Below are positions 18,104 through 25,844 of a DNA stretch of 64,000 nucleotides, piece by piece. Source of the stretch: Bradyrhizobium algeriense. GTDB taxonomy: Bacteria > Pseudomonadota > Alphaproteobacteria > Rhizobiales > Xanthobacteraceae. The translations under genes were made by a program, and so were the position numbers. The notes beneath the pieces were generated by a model. The model saw nothing but the letters and a program-made list of their open reading frames with translations, ran no database searches and was not told the DNA's origin. The DNA lies in assembly GCF_036924595.1 (NCBI RefSeq), contig NZ_JAZHRV010000001.1, positions 6,475,501 through 6,539,500 of the forward strand, read 5' to 3'. Each line of letters begins with the position of its first letter. The first letter of the stretch is position 1.

Positions 18104-18145
18104 CTGGCTGGCTAACCAAGCCGGTCGACTCGAGACGATCCGTCG

Positions 18146-18970
18146 TCACGCAACCTCGTCGGTCCAGACCTTGAAGCCGGCCAATGTGTTTGGCCCAAAC
18201 GTCTGGGTGATCGGCACATCGGAGGCATCGCGCCCCTGCGCGATCAGGATGCGGCCGATCCTTGGCACGTTGTTGCGCGGATCGAAGGTGCGCCAGTGCC
18301 CGCCGATATAGGCTTCGAACCAGCCGGCGAAATCGCCTGCGGCCCAGGGCTTCGGCGTACCGATGTCGCTGAGATAGCCCGTGCAATAGCGTGCGGGAAT
18401 GTTCATGCAGCGGCAGAACGCGACGGCAAGATGAGCGTAATCGCGGCAGACGCCCTTGCCTTCCGTGTAAGCCTCCCACGCCGTCTTGCTGGCGCGCGCA
18501 TGCTCGTATCCGAATGCGATGTGACGGTGCACGAAATCGCAGATCGCCTGGACCCGCGCCCAGCCTGGCGGCGTTTTCTCGAACAATTGCCAGGCGATTT
18601 CCGAAAGCCGCTCGGTCTCGCAATAGCGGCTGCCGAGCAGATAGACCAGGGTGTCCGCGGGCAAGTCCTCGACCGCATGCTGAACCGCGGAAGCAAACAC
18701 CGGATCGGGCAGGCCGCTGTCGCGAACGACGCCATCGGCCGCGAGACGCACGCGGCCGGCGGGCGCAACCATGCGGCTGCACCAATTGCCGAACATGTCG
18801 CGATAGGGTGCGATCTCGACGACGGGGTCGGTGGTGAGGAAGTCCGGCACAATGACGTCGGACGCACGGGTGAAGTGTGTGCCCAGCACCATGATCATCG
18901 GCGTCGGCTGCGGGAAATCGTAGAGCATTTCGAATCCGACGCGAATCTTCACTCGAAAGCCCTTCTCCAT
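18146..18970 (-). CDS. Transglutaminase-like cysteine protease-fold protein
   Basis: 274 aa. A bacterial transglutaminase-like N-terminal segment (FRVKIRVGFEMLYDFPQPTP) is followed by the core: CDFVHRHIAFGYEHARASKT, the catalytic cysteine in EGKGVCRDYAHLAVAFCR, and the His/Asp in GHWRTFDPRNNVPRIGR. This Cys-His-Asp arrangement matches the family in which bacterial members are usually peptidases or amidases. No signal peptide is visible. It faces a small gene cluster across 177 bp. Confidence 0.87.
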   Translation of the reverse strand: MEKGFRVKIRVGFEMLYDFPQPTPMIMVLGTHFTRASDVIVPDFLTTDPVVEIAPYRDMFGNWCSRMVAPAGRVRLAADGVVRDSGLPDPVFASAVQHAVEDLPADTLVYLLGSRYCETERLSEIAWQLFEKTPPGWARVQAICDFVHRHIAFGYEHARASKTAWEAYTEGKGVCRDYAHLAVAFCRCMNIPARYCTGYLSDIGTPKPWAAGDFAGWFEAYIGGHWRTFDPRNNVPRIGRILIAQGRDASDVPITQTFGPNTLAGFKVWTDEVA

Positions 18971-19146
18971 CTACTGACTGCTCGAAGTGGCTACGAAACC
19001 GGCGAATACAAGGCGCGGGCTGCCTCATTCGACCAAATGCGGCGAGTACCAAAGAAAACGATAGCTAATTGGCGCAAAAGCGCGCACGTTGCGATGATGT
19101 CCGCAAAACATGATGACTTCGTGCGCAGATACGCGAGGCTGCCGGC

Positions 19147-19413
19147 ATGACCACGCGCACACGACGGGAAACGGTTCATTTCAGGCATCCGTTCCGCATC
19201 AAGGGTATCGATCGGCAGCTCGCACCGGGGGCTTACGAAATCATCACCGACGAGGAGATGATCGAGGGCCTTTCGTTTCCGTGTTTTCGGCGGGTCGCCA
19301 CCATGATCATGGTGCCCGGCGCGCCGCCGCACCGCTCCGCGATGGAAATGATCTCGATCAGTTCGATCGATCTGTCCGACGCGCAACGCATCGACGCGAG
19401 CGCCCCCGCGTGA
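19147..19413 (+). CDS. Hypothetical protein (88 aa)
   Basis: Starts MTTRTRRETVHFRHPFRIKG, then IDRQLAPGAYEIITDEEMIEG and a central FRRVATMIMVPG. It reads like a small beta-rich regulator-type fold ('HPF.I.G...LPAGTY.V..DEE'), a recurrent Bradyrhizobium protein. Its stop overlaps the next start (GTGA), so the two genes form an operon. Function unknown. Confidence 0.7.
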   Translation: MTTRTRRETVHFRHPFRIKGIDRQLAPGAYEIITDEEMIEGLSFPCFRRVATMIMVPGAPPHRSAMEMISISSIDLSDAQRIDASAPA

Positions 19414-19709
19414 CCGAGACCCCGATCGAGCTCGACAAGCATCGCGGCATGGCGGCGCAGAAGGCCACCGATATCCGTCGCGTGCTTGCCGACGTCGAGG
19501 CCAACGCAAAACTGTTGCGTGACGAGCAGGGCGCTGTCGAACTCCAGCTCCTTGCCGTGCCGGCCACCTCGTGGCCCGAGGCGGTGGCCAAGGCGCGTTA
19601 CGTGCTCAATCTGTATTCGGCCGGTCTCGCGCCGACCGACACCCATCACCGCGACCTCGTCGCCGCGGTGCTTGCCGATCTTACCCGGCTTTCCGGGGAG
19701 GAGACCTGA
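19410..19709 (+). CDS. Hypothetical protein (99 aa)
   Basis: GTG at 19410 overlaps the preceding stop; a later ATG at 19449 is an alternative. The sequence carries MAAQKATDIRRVLADVEANA and then WPEAVAKARYVLNLYSAGLA plus a helix DLVAAVLADLTRLSGEE. Predicted all-helical and soluble. Translational coupling to the 88-aa protein suggests they work together; neither has a known function. Confidence 0.65.
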   Translation: MTETPIELDKHRGMAAQKATDIRRVLADVEANAKLLRDEQGAVELQLLAVPATSWPEAVAKARYVLNLYSAGLAPTDTHHRDLVAAVLADLTRLSGEET

Positions 19710-19794
19710 ACAGGACGATGTTCGGCCTAAAAGAACTGTACACTTCATCCAGCCGTCCCGACCAGGATCGAACGGCGTAAACCGAAAGCACCTG

Positions 19795-19974
19795 ATGCAG
19801 AACCTCTCGCCACGTCACGTCATGACCGAAGAATCGCTTCGTCTCGGGGTAGAGTCCGGCTGGTACTCGACCAAAGTCAGCGGAACCTTCGTCTCGGGCC
19901 CGCATTCTTCCGAAGCGGACTGCCTGCGCAGGATCGCAGAAATCAATCCGCCGGTAACGAAAAAGAAGAGTTAA
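19795..19974 (+). CDS. Hypothetical protein (59 aa)
   Basis: From ATG 19795 the product has SLRLGVESGWYSTKVSGTFV followed by SGPHSSEADCLRRIAEIN, a motif arrangement (GWY...GPF/H.S...C...I) that I have seen in other short alphaproteobacterial proteins. An in-frame ATG at 19822 is also possible. No domain assigned. Confidence 0.5.
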   Translation: MQNLSPRHVMTEESLRLGVESGWYSTKVSGTFVSGPHSSEADCLRRIAEINPPVTKKKS

Positions 19975-20002
19975 GTCCGCTCCGTTCCGGGAGGAAAGCC
20001 TG

Positions 20003-20281
20003 ATGACGTTCGCGCGCGGCAACATCCGAGGCTATGACGATGACCGGATGGTCCTGCTGTTCTCGATGATGGACGGCGGCAGGGAAGTGCCCTGCGCCGT
20101 CAGCGCTTCGGCGATGGACGATCTGGAACACGTGCCGCGGACGCCGGCCAACCGGCGCGAGGAACAGTTCGCGCGGTTGCGGGACCGGATCGAAGCCTGC
20201 GCGTCCCGCAAATTCCAGGCGCGGGAGTTCGAAGGCACTCCCCCCGGCATCATCGTGCGCAGCATCGATTTCCGTTCCTGA
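20003..20281 (+). CDS. DUF1488-like protein
   Basis: 92 aa, ATG at 20003 preceded by GGGAGGAAAGCC. The layout fits DUF1488: an N-terminal strand with YDDDRMVLLFSMMDGGREVP, then CAVSASAMDDL and a helix FARLRDRIEACASRKFQARE. The family is small, cytoplasmic and uncharacterised. It closes the run of small plus-strand genes from 19.1 kb. Confidence 0.7.
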   Translation: MTFARGNIRGYDDDRMVLLFSMMDGGREVPCAVSASAMDDLEHVPRTPANRREEQFARLRDRIEACASRKFQAREFEGTPPGIIVRSIDFRS

Positions 20282-20403
20282 CGCTGCGGCTCAGCGCTGT
20301 CACGACGGCCGCGATGAAGCGGTCTGCGGACCGGTGAAAAAAAGTTCCGCCCTCCCCAATCATGTTCTAAGGTTCCGAGCTATTTTCCGAGGGGACCGAT
20401 TGC

Positions 20404-21879
20404 ATGAACTTGCCGATGAGCTGGGACGAATGGGCTGACCACGACGGCGTTGCGCTGGCTGCGCGCGTAGCGAAGGGTGAACTGACGGCCGCGGAACTGG
20501 CTGCGCAGGCGGCCGCCGGCATCGCCAAAGTCGATCCCGCGCTTTCAGCCGTCGTCGAAATCTTCGAGGATGCGGTCACAGACCCCGGCACCGACGGCAC
20601 CAACCTCGACGGCCCGTTTGCCGGCCTGCCCTTCCTGATGAAGGATCTTGGCCCGACAATGAAGGGCCGCCTGCAGGAAATGGGCTCGCTCTACATGCGC
20701 GGTAACCGCGCCACGGCCGACACGTTCATGACGACGAAGATGCGCGGGGCCGGGCTCAATCTGATCGGCCGCACCACGACGCCGGAATTCGGCGTCTGCA
20801 GTTCGGCCGAAAATCCCGCCGTCTATGTCACGCGCAACCCCTGGAATACCGACTACACCACCTGCGGCTCGTCGGCCGGCAGCGCCGCGATGGTCGCCGC
20901 CGGCGCGGTGCCGATCGCGCATGCGACCGACGGCGGCGGCTCGATCCGAATCCCAGCCGGCGTCAACGGCAATATCGGGCTGAAGGTCTCGCGCGGCGTG
21001 TTCTCGCTATCGCCGCTTCTGTCCGACCTCAGCGGGCTGGTCTCCATCCAGGGCTGCCAGTCGCGCACGGTGCGCGACACCGCGGCTTTCGTCGACGCCT
21101 GCCGCGGGCCGGCGCCGGGCGAATTCATGCCGTTCTGGAGTTCGCCGGAGCCTTATACGCGGATGATCATGCGCGATCCGGGCCGGCTGAAAATCGCGCT
21201 GTCGTACAAGTGGGGCGATTACCAGGCGACGCCGCAGATCGCGGCCGAGCTGCAAAAGGTCGGGCGCTTCCTTGAAGGCCTCGGCCATCACGTCGATTAC
21301 GCCTTGCCCGATCTGGATTATCGCGAAGCCTTCGCGGCGCAGACCACCTGCTACATCAGCAATTTTGCGATCGTCATCGGCAACATGCTCGCCGCGCGCG
21401 GGCTGATGCAGCCGCCGGCCGATCTGATCGAACCGGTCAACGTGCGGATCTGGGAGGCGGGCCGACACATGAGCTTTGCCGACCGGGCGCGCATGCAGGC
21501 GGTGTTCAACACCACCTCGCGCGGCTTCGGCGCCTTCTTCGAGGATTGGGACATCATCCTGACCCCGATCACGGCATTGCCGACGCCGAAGGTCGGCACC
21601 ACGGAGTACCTCACGATCAGCGACAATCCGTCCGTGCTGGACTGGTTCGGCAATCTCTGGCGCAATTTTGCCTTCACGCCGCTCGCCAATCTCTGCGGCA
21701 TCCCCGCGATCTCGCTGCCGCTCGCCACCCACGAGCACGGCCTGCCGCTCGGCATCCAGGCGATCGGAAAGCAGGCCAATGACGGGCTGTTGTTGCAACT
21801 GGCCGCGCAGATCGAGCGCGCGATCGGCGGCAAGTGGAACGCGGGGGAGAAGCCGGGCGTGCATGTGACGAACGGCTGA
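20404..21879 (+). CDS. Amidase signature family hydrolase
   Basis: 491 aa. The Ser-cisSer-Lys triad is visible: Lys80 in GLPFLMKDLG, cis-Ser156 in TTCGSSAGSAA and nucleophile Ser180 in TDGGGSIRIPAG; the 24-residue spacing between the two serines is as in fatty-acid amide hydrolase. The C-terminal CGIPAISLPLATHEHGLPLG is also typical. The family hydrolyses carboxamides in the cytoplasm; the substrate is not evident and no operon partner is seen. Confidence 0.92.
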   Translation: MNLPMSWDEWADHDGVALAARVAKGELTAAELAAQAAAGIAKVDPALSAVVEIFEDAVTDPGTDGTNLDGPFAGLPFLMKDLGPTMKGRLQEMGSLYMRGNRATADTFMTTKMRGAGLNLIGRTTTPEFGVCSSAENPAVYVTRNPWNTDYTTCGSSAGSAAMVAAGAVPIAHATDGGGSIRIPAGVNGNIGLKVSRGVFSLSPLLSDLSGLVSIQGCQSRTVRDTAAFVDACRGPAPGEFMPFWSSPEPYTRMIMRDPGRLKIALSYKWGDYQATPQIAAELQKVGRFLEGLGHHVDYALPDLDYREAFAAQTTCYISNFAIVIGNMLAARGLMQPPADLIEPVNVRIWEAGRHMSFADRARMQAVFNTTSRGFGAFFEDWDIILTPITALPTPKVGTTEYLTISDNPSVLDWFGNLWRNFAFTPLANLCGIPAISLPLATHEHGLPLGIQAIGKQANDGLLLQLAAQIERAIGGKWNAGEKPGVHVTNG

Positions 21880-21957
21880 ACGGCACAGGAATCAAGTAAT
21901 GACCATATAAGCGCCAGTGGATTGGAGACGCTGCTGGCGGCAAGCAGGAGAACACCA

Positions 21958-22416
21958 ATGCCGGTGTCACTTGATTGGACTGAGCTGCTACACACGTTCG
22001 AATTCGTCAGTCTCGGGCAGCCGTACGAGCATGAGGCCGTGCTCTGCCGGAAAACCGGCAAATTTCTGTGGCATTCTGAATTGGGGGACGACGTCGACGA
22101 GTGGCCGGACGATGCCGACGACGAGGAAAAATATCTTTCGATCCCTCACAAGAAGGAACTCGATCTCGGCACGCCGCTGGTGTTCGCATTCGCCAGAGAA
22201 TTTCTTCCGGACGAACTCGACGAAATCCAGCGGATATTCCATAAGAGGGGCGCTTATGCGCGGTTCAAGGATCTGCTGCAACGAAAAAAGGCCCTCGATC
22301 GATGGTACGATTTCGAGAGCAAGGCAACTGAAGCGGCCCTGCGGGAATGGTGCGAAATCAACGGCATAACGATCGAGCCTGGAGCCGGCCCGGCGCCGGA
22401 ACCGGACCGGCATTGA
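21958..22416 (+). CDS. UPF0158 family protein
   Basis: 152 aa from ATG 21958 (CAGGAG upstream); an earlier in-frame ATG at 21922 lacks such a site. The sequence follows the UPF0158 pattern: LCRKTGKFLWHSELGDD, then KYLSIPHKKELDLGTPLVFA and FHKRGAYARFKDLLQRKKAL, ending with a helix and WCEINGI. The biochemical function of this family is unknown. The next gene, also unassigned, begins 101 bp downstream. Confidence 0.8.
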   Translation: MPVSLDWTELLHTFEFVSLGQPYEHEAVLCRKTGKFLWHSELGDDVDEWPDDADDEEKYLSIPHKKELDLGTPLVFAFAREFLPDELDEIQRIFHKRGAYARFKDLLQRKKALDRWYDFESKATEAALREWCEINGITIEPGAGPAPEPDRH

Positions 22417-22517
22417 CAAGACCCTGTTGATTTCGCCGCGAGCGATTGCACACCATCATCGGAACGATAAAATAACGCCACGGACCGCGATCGGCGGTCC
22501 CGTGGTGGAGCTGGAGT

Positions 22518-23924
22518 ATGGCGCGCAAGCATCTGCTCGAAGGACTGATGAAATGGGCGACGCGCGAGCCATGGCGCGACCGGTTTGAGATGGTCCTCGA
22601 AGATCACGTGCTGCCGACCTGCGACGAGACCGGCCTCGCGGTCGACGACATCGTCTCGACCCTTGGCGAAGATCTGTTCATGAGCACGGTCTGGGCCTGC
22701 GCCTTCGAGGACCTGCTGACGCGGGAGTTCGACGACGACAGCAACATCGTCGACGAGTATCTGAAGCGCCGCGGATGGAAGGAAGCCGCGGACGTTCGGG
22801 CTTATATGACCGCATTACGAAATTCGGTGGTGAGTCTCTATGAAGTGAGTGATGTCGTGCTCGATAAATCGTTCCGCGCTCGCGACCTCGTCCGCGGAGG
22901 CGAGCCGGTGCTGATCAGCGAGCGGTCGGCAACCCGCACCCTCAAGCAATGGGACCGCTTCGCCGGGCGCGTCGTTCAGGTGGGGCAGCGGACACAGATC
23001 AGCGGCGCCGTGTTGCCGTACGAGTACGAGACGTCGGAGAACCTCATCCAGGGCCTTCGCAGCAAGCTCACCCGGAAGGAAAAGCGGGAACTTGCCAAAG
23101 CGATCGGAGAAGATTTCGACCCAGCCGTTATCGCCAGCCTTTCGGAAACCGAAAGGCTGCGTGCGGTAAGCTCGACGTTCACGACCTGCTGGCTCATCGA
23201 CGCGATCGATCGGGCCGAACAGCCGGCAATGCCCGATTTGCGCAACGCCGACGACGATGAACTCCTTCAATGTACGGTTAGATATCCACTCGCCGACGGC
23301 ACGGCGGATGACGACGTCCGCGCGGCACTGGATTCATGCGCCGATCTGGTGCCTGCAACCGCAACGAAATGGAACTGGGTCCGTCGGGGGAAGCGCGCCG
23401 CCGCGTCGACCGGTCGCGCCCGACCGTCGAAATCCCTCACTATCGAAACCACGCGCGATGACGGCGCGCTCGTGCTCGGCAGCGTGAAACTGGATGGCAG
23501 AGCCCTGGTGCTATCGGTCAATTCGCTGGAGCGTTCGGAACGGGGGAATAAATTGTTGTCCACGATACTCGGAGCGCGCGTCGGGCAGCCCTTGGTTGTG
23601 ACGGAAACCATCGAGCAAGTGTTGGCGTCACGCGACGCGGGTGCGCCGCAGAAGGCCGATCTTTCAGAGCAGGAGCGGAACGCCATCATCCACGAAACCA
23701 TGGACCGGCATTATCGCGACACGCTCGATCAGCCCGTCCCGGCGCTCGGAAACAAATCGCCGCGCGCCGCGGTCAAGACCGCAAGCGGGCGCGCGAAAGT
23801 CGTCGACTGGCTCAAAATGATGGAAAACCGGACGGCCAGGGCCGGCGAGTCCGACAGTGCGATGGCGAGTTACCGCTTCGACTGGATGTGGACGGAGCTG
23901 GGCATCGCCGAGTTGAGACGATAG
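22518..23924 (+). CDS. Hypothetical protein (468 aa)
   Basis: Not recognised. The N-terminal quarter is acidic and helical (MARKHLLEGLMKWATREPWR; DLFMSTVWACAFEDLLTREF), and the middle has LISERSATRTLKQWDRFAGR and VVQVGQRTQISGAVLPYEYE, a strand pattern that could be an OB-like or barrel segment. The C-terminus (MDRHYRDTLDQPVPALGNKS, then KVVDWLKMMENR) resembles the tail of 'SEC-C motif' or antitoxin-like proteins. No membrane segment or signal peptide. Confidence 0.6.
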   Translation: MARKHLLEGLMKWATREPWRDRFEMVLEDHVLPTCDETGLAVDDIVSTLGEDLFMSTVWACAFEDLLTREFDDDSNIVDEYLKRRGWKEAADVRAYMTALRNSVVSLYEVSDVVLDKSFRARDLVRGGEPVLISERSATRTLKQWDRFAGRVVQVGQRTQISGAVLPYEYETSENLIQGLRSKLTRKEKRELAKAIGEDFDPAVIASLSETERLRAVSSTFTTCWLIDAIDRAEQPAMPDLRNADDDELLQCTVRYPLADGTADDDVRAALDSCADLVPATATKWNWVRRGKRAAASTGRARPSKSLTIETTRDDGALVLGSVKLDGRALVLSVNSLERSERGNKLLSTILGARVGQPLVVTETIEQVLASRDAGAPQKADLSEQERNAIIHETMDRHYRDTLDQPVPALGNKSPRAAVKTASGRAKVVDWLKMMENRTARAGESDSAMASYRFDWMWTELGIAELRR

Positions 23925-23940
23925 ATCACCAACTTGGTCC

Positions 23941-24007
23941 GCCATTGCGAGCCAACGGGTCGAGCGCAAAAGCGCCGCCCGGCGACGAGCGCAATTGCGC
24001 TCGCAAT
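23941..24007. repeat. REP-like palindrome interrupted by the IS
   Basis: Left arm CCGCCATTGCGAGC at its start; the right arm GCTCGCAAT runs into the IS and resumes after it as GCAATGACGGCGG (24977-24989). Removing the IS and one GCAAT copy restores CCGCCATTGCGAGC...GCTCGCAATGACGGCGG. Confidence 0.7.
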
Positions 24008-24976
24008 TGTGCATGTTCACTAATTCGCTGATTGGATCGCTCCTCTGGAGGACGATCCAATGCGCGATAACAGCTATGACCGGACGATTGAACGCAATTA
24101 CCTGCAGAAGTGGCGGTTCCTGATCCCGGAGTACGAGGCGGTAAAGGCGGGCCGGTCGAAGCTGTTCAAGCGGGTTGGGGATTTCTACCGCCACCACGGA
24201 ACCTGCTCGCAGACGTTCCGCAAGTATTACAACCGCTATCTGCAGAGCGGCGATGAGGCAGATTTGTTGCCGCGCCGCCGTGGACCCAAATGGCGGGAAC
24301 GGCGCGAGCCAGAGGGCATCGAGGCGGAGATCGTTGCATGCCGGCAGAAGGGTATGAACCGCTACGAGATCCATGCCGTCTTGCGCGAGCGGCGCGACAC
24401 GATACCCTCGCCCTCGACCATCTATCGGGTGCTGACACGCTATGGGCTGAACCGCCGCACGCCGGCGATGCGCGAGGAGAAACGCCGCATTATCAAGGAC
24501 AAGCTCGGAGAGCTCGGCCACGTCGATCTGCATCAATTGCCGCGCGATATGTTTCTCGCGCCACCCCCGGCCACGGCCTACATCGTCAGCCTGATCGACA
24601 GTTGCTCGCGGCTGGCCTGGGCCGAGGTCCTGACCTCCAAGAAGGCGCTGCCGGCGCCGAGTTCGCCGCCCGCACCAAGCCGGACGAGCATCCGTTCGAG
24701 GCCATGCTGCTCGAGCTCGGCATCAAACACCGCTACACCAGGCCCTATCGGCCGCAGACCAACGGCAAGGTCGAACGCTTCTGGCGCACGCTCGATGAGG
24801 ACGTCATCGAGGGCGCCACCTTCGACAATCTCGACCACTTCGCCAACGAACTGTTCGAGTACCTGATCTACTACAACAACCACAGGCCCCATCAGGCCTT
24901 GGCAGGGCAAACTCCCAAGGCCTTCGCCGCTACCAAGGCCACCGCGATCCAATCAGCGAATTAGTGAACATCGACA
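24008..24976. mobile_element. Decayed IS481-family insertion sequence
   Basis: 969 bp bounded by 33-bp inverted repeats at 24008-24040 and 24944-24976, which differ at only two positions (TGTgcATG versus TGTcgATG) and begin with TGT as in IS481 elements. A 5-bp target duplication GCAAT flanks it (24003-24007 and 24977-24981). The transposase is internally deleted, so the copy cannot move on its own. The near-identical ends and intact duplication point to a fairly recent insertion. Confidence 0.9.
24060..24964 (+). pseudogene. IS481-family transposase, internal deletion and frameshift
   Basis: The first part reads YRVLTRYGLNRRTPAMREEK then the first catalytic Asp region GHVDLHQLPRDM and AWAEVLTSKKAL. 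The frame then jumps near 24650 to GAEFAARTKPDEHPFEAM and TRPYRPQTNGKVERFWRTLD, which holds the catalytic Glu. The stretch between, including the second catalytic Asp (normally LTDNGxEF), is missing, so about 30-40 codons were lost and the two halves are out of frame. Confidence 0.85.
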
Positions 24977-25010
24977 GCAATGACGGCGGGGTTGCAGTAT
25001 TTCGGCGGCT

Positions 25011-25184
25011 CTAGAATCTGCGTGAGGTTGAGATTTCCGCGACTTCACTTCCTCTGCCAAGCAGAGCGTCACGGGCTTCCTTCAGGCGCTTCAAACTCGC
25101 CACATTGGTCTCGCGAATTTCGTCCAGACGATTGAGATAGGACAGTTCGGCCCTGACCTGGGCGAGGTTCACCGCATTGTCCAT
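25011..25184 (-). CDS. Small hypothetical protein (57 aa)
   Basis: From ATG 25184 (AAGGA eight bases upstream) the product is helical: MDNAVNLAQVRAELSYLNRL and ETNVASLKRLKEARDALLGR. Upstream in-frame ATGs exist but have no ribosome-binding site. It lies 34 bp from the IS end. I am not certain it is expressed. Confidence 0.35.
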   Translation of the reverse strand: MDNAVNLAQVRAELSYLNRLDEIRETNVASLKRLKEARDALLGRGSEVAEISTSRRF

Positions 25185-25287
25185 CTCGTTCGATCCTTGC
25201 TCTGCGGGCTGATCGGCTTCTTCAAAGGCCATGTCGTGGGCGGGGCGAATTGATTTTAGCATGAAGATGCCGGTCCGATTGTGAAGC

Positions 25288-25642
25288 TCACCACACATGG
25301 CGCAAGAATCCCCTGCCTGCGTAACTGCGGGTGACGTTGGAGAACCCGCCCTCGAAGGTGGCGCCGACCGCAAAACCGTTGCGCCATTTCACTTCGGCGG
25401 ACGCGGTGGTCAGGGCGGCATCGCGTGCCTGCGCGGCGCCGTTGACTACGAAGCTCGCGCCCAGTGCGCCAGTTGCCGCCCGTATTGAAGTCGCCCGAGC
25501 CGGGGCTGGCGAGCCAGGTGGCGTCCTGGGCCGCCGCCGGTGAGCCCGCGGCCACCAGCGCAGGCAAAGCCAGAAGCGCGACGCGCAGCCGCTTGCCGGC
25601 GACACAGCCCGCAGCACGGTAATAATTACGTATACCGAACAT
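25288..25642 (-). pseudogene. Autotransporter with almost all of its interior deleted
   Basis: The start encodes a signal peptide (RVALLALPALVAAGSPAAAQ) followed by DATWLASPGSGDFNTGGNW, the standard opening of alphaproteobacterial autotransporter passenger repeats. Within a few codons the other frame gives GASFVVNGAAQARDAALTTA and AEVKWRNGFAVGATFEG, the last beta-strands of the autotransporter barrel, ending in a terminal Trp. The passenger and most of the barrel are gone and the halves are out of frame, with the junction near 25460-25490. Confidence 0.75.
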
Positions 25643-25844
25643 CTTCCGCCCCCAGCCCGCAGAGGTCCGCGCGCCTCTCCAGAATCGCAGTCCCCATTCG
25701 GCACGACTCCCCGCTTCAACTCCCCTTTCCTCTCATTTCGCCGTCCGGAGGTCCTGAGATTGCACCCAGGACATTCTGAAATTTTTCTGATATTCGGCCC
25801 ACTTGTGCGTTTGGGCACATTTTTAGGGTCAATCCGGGCACTAA

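Noticed and set aside
23941..24007. Possible CRISPR or tandem repeat
   Set aside because: A single palindrome, not regularly spaced repeats; no cas genes in the window.
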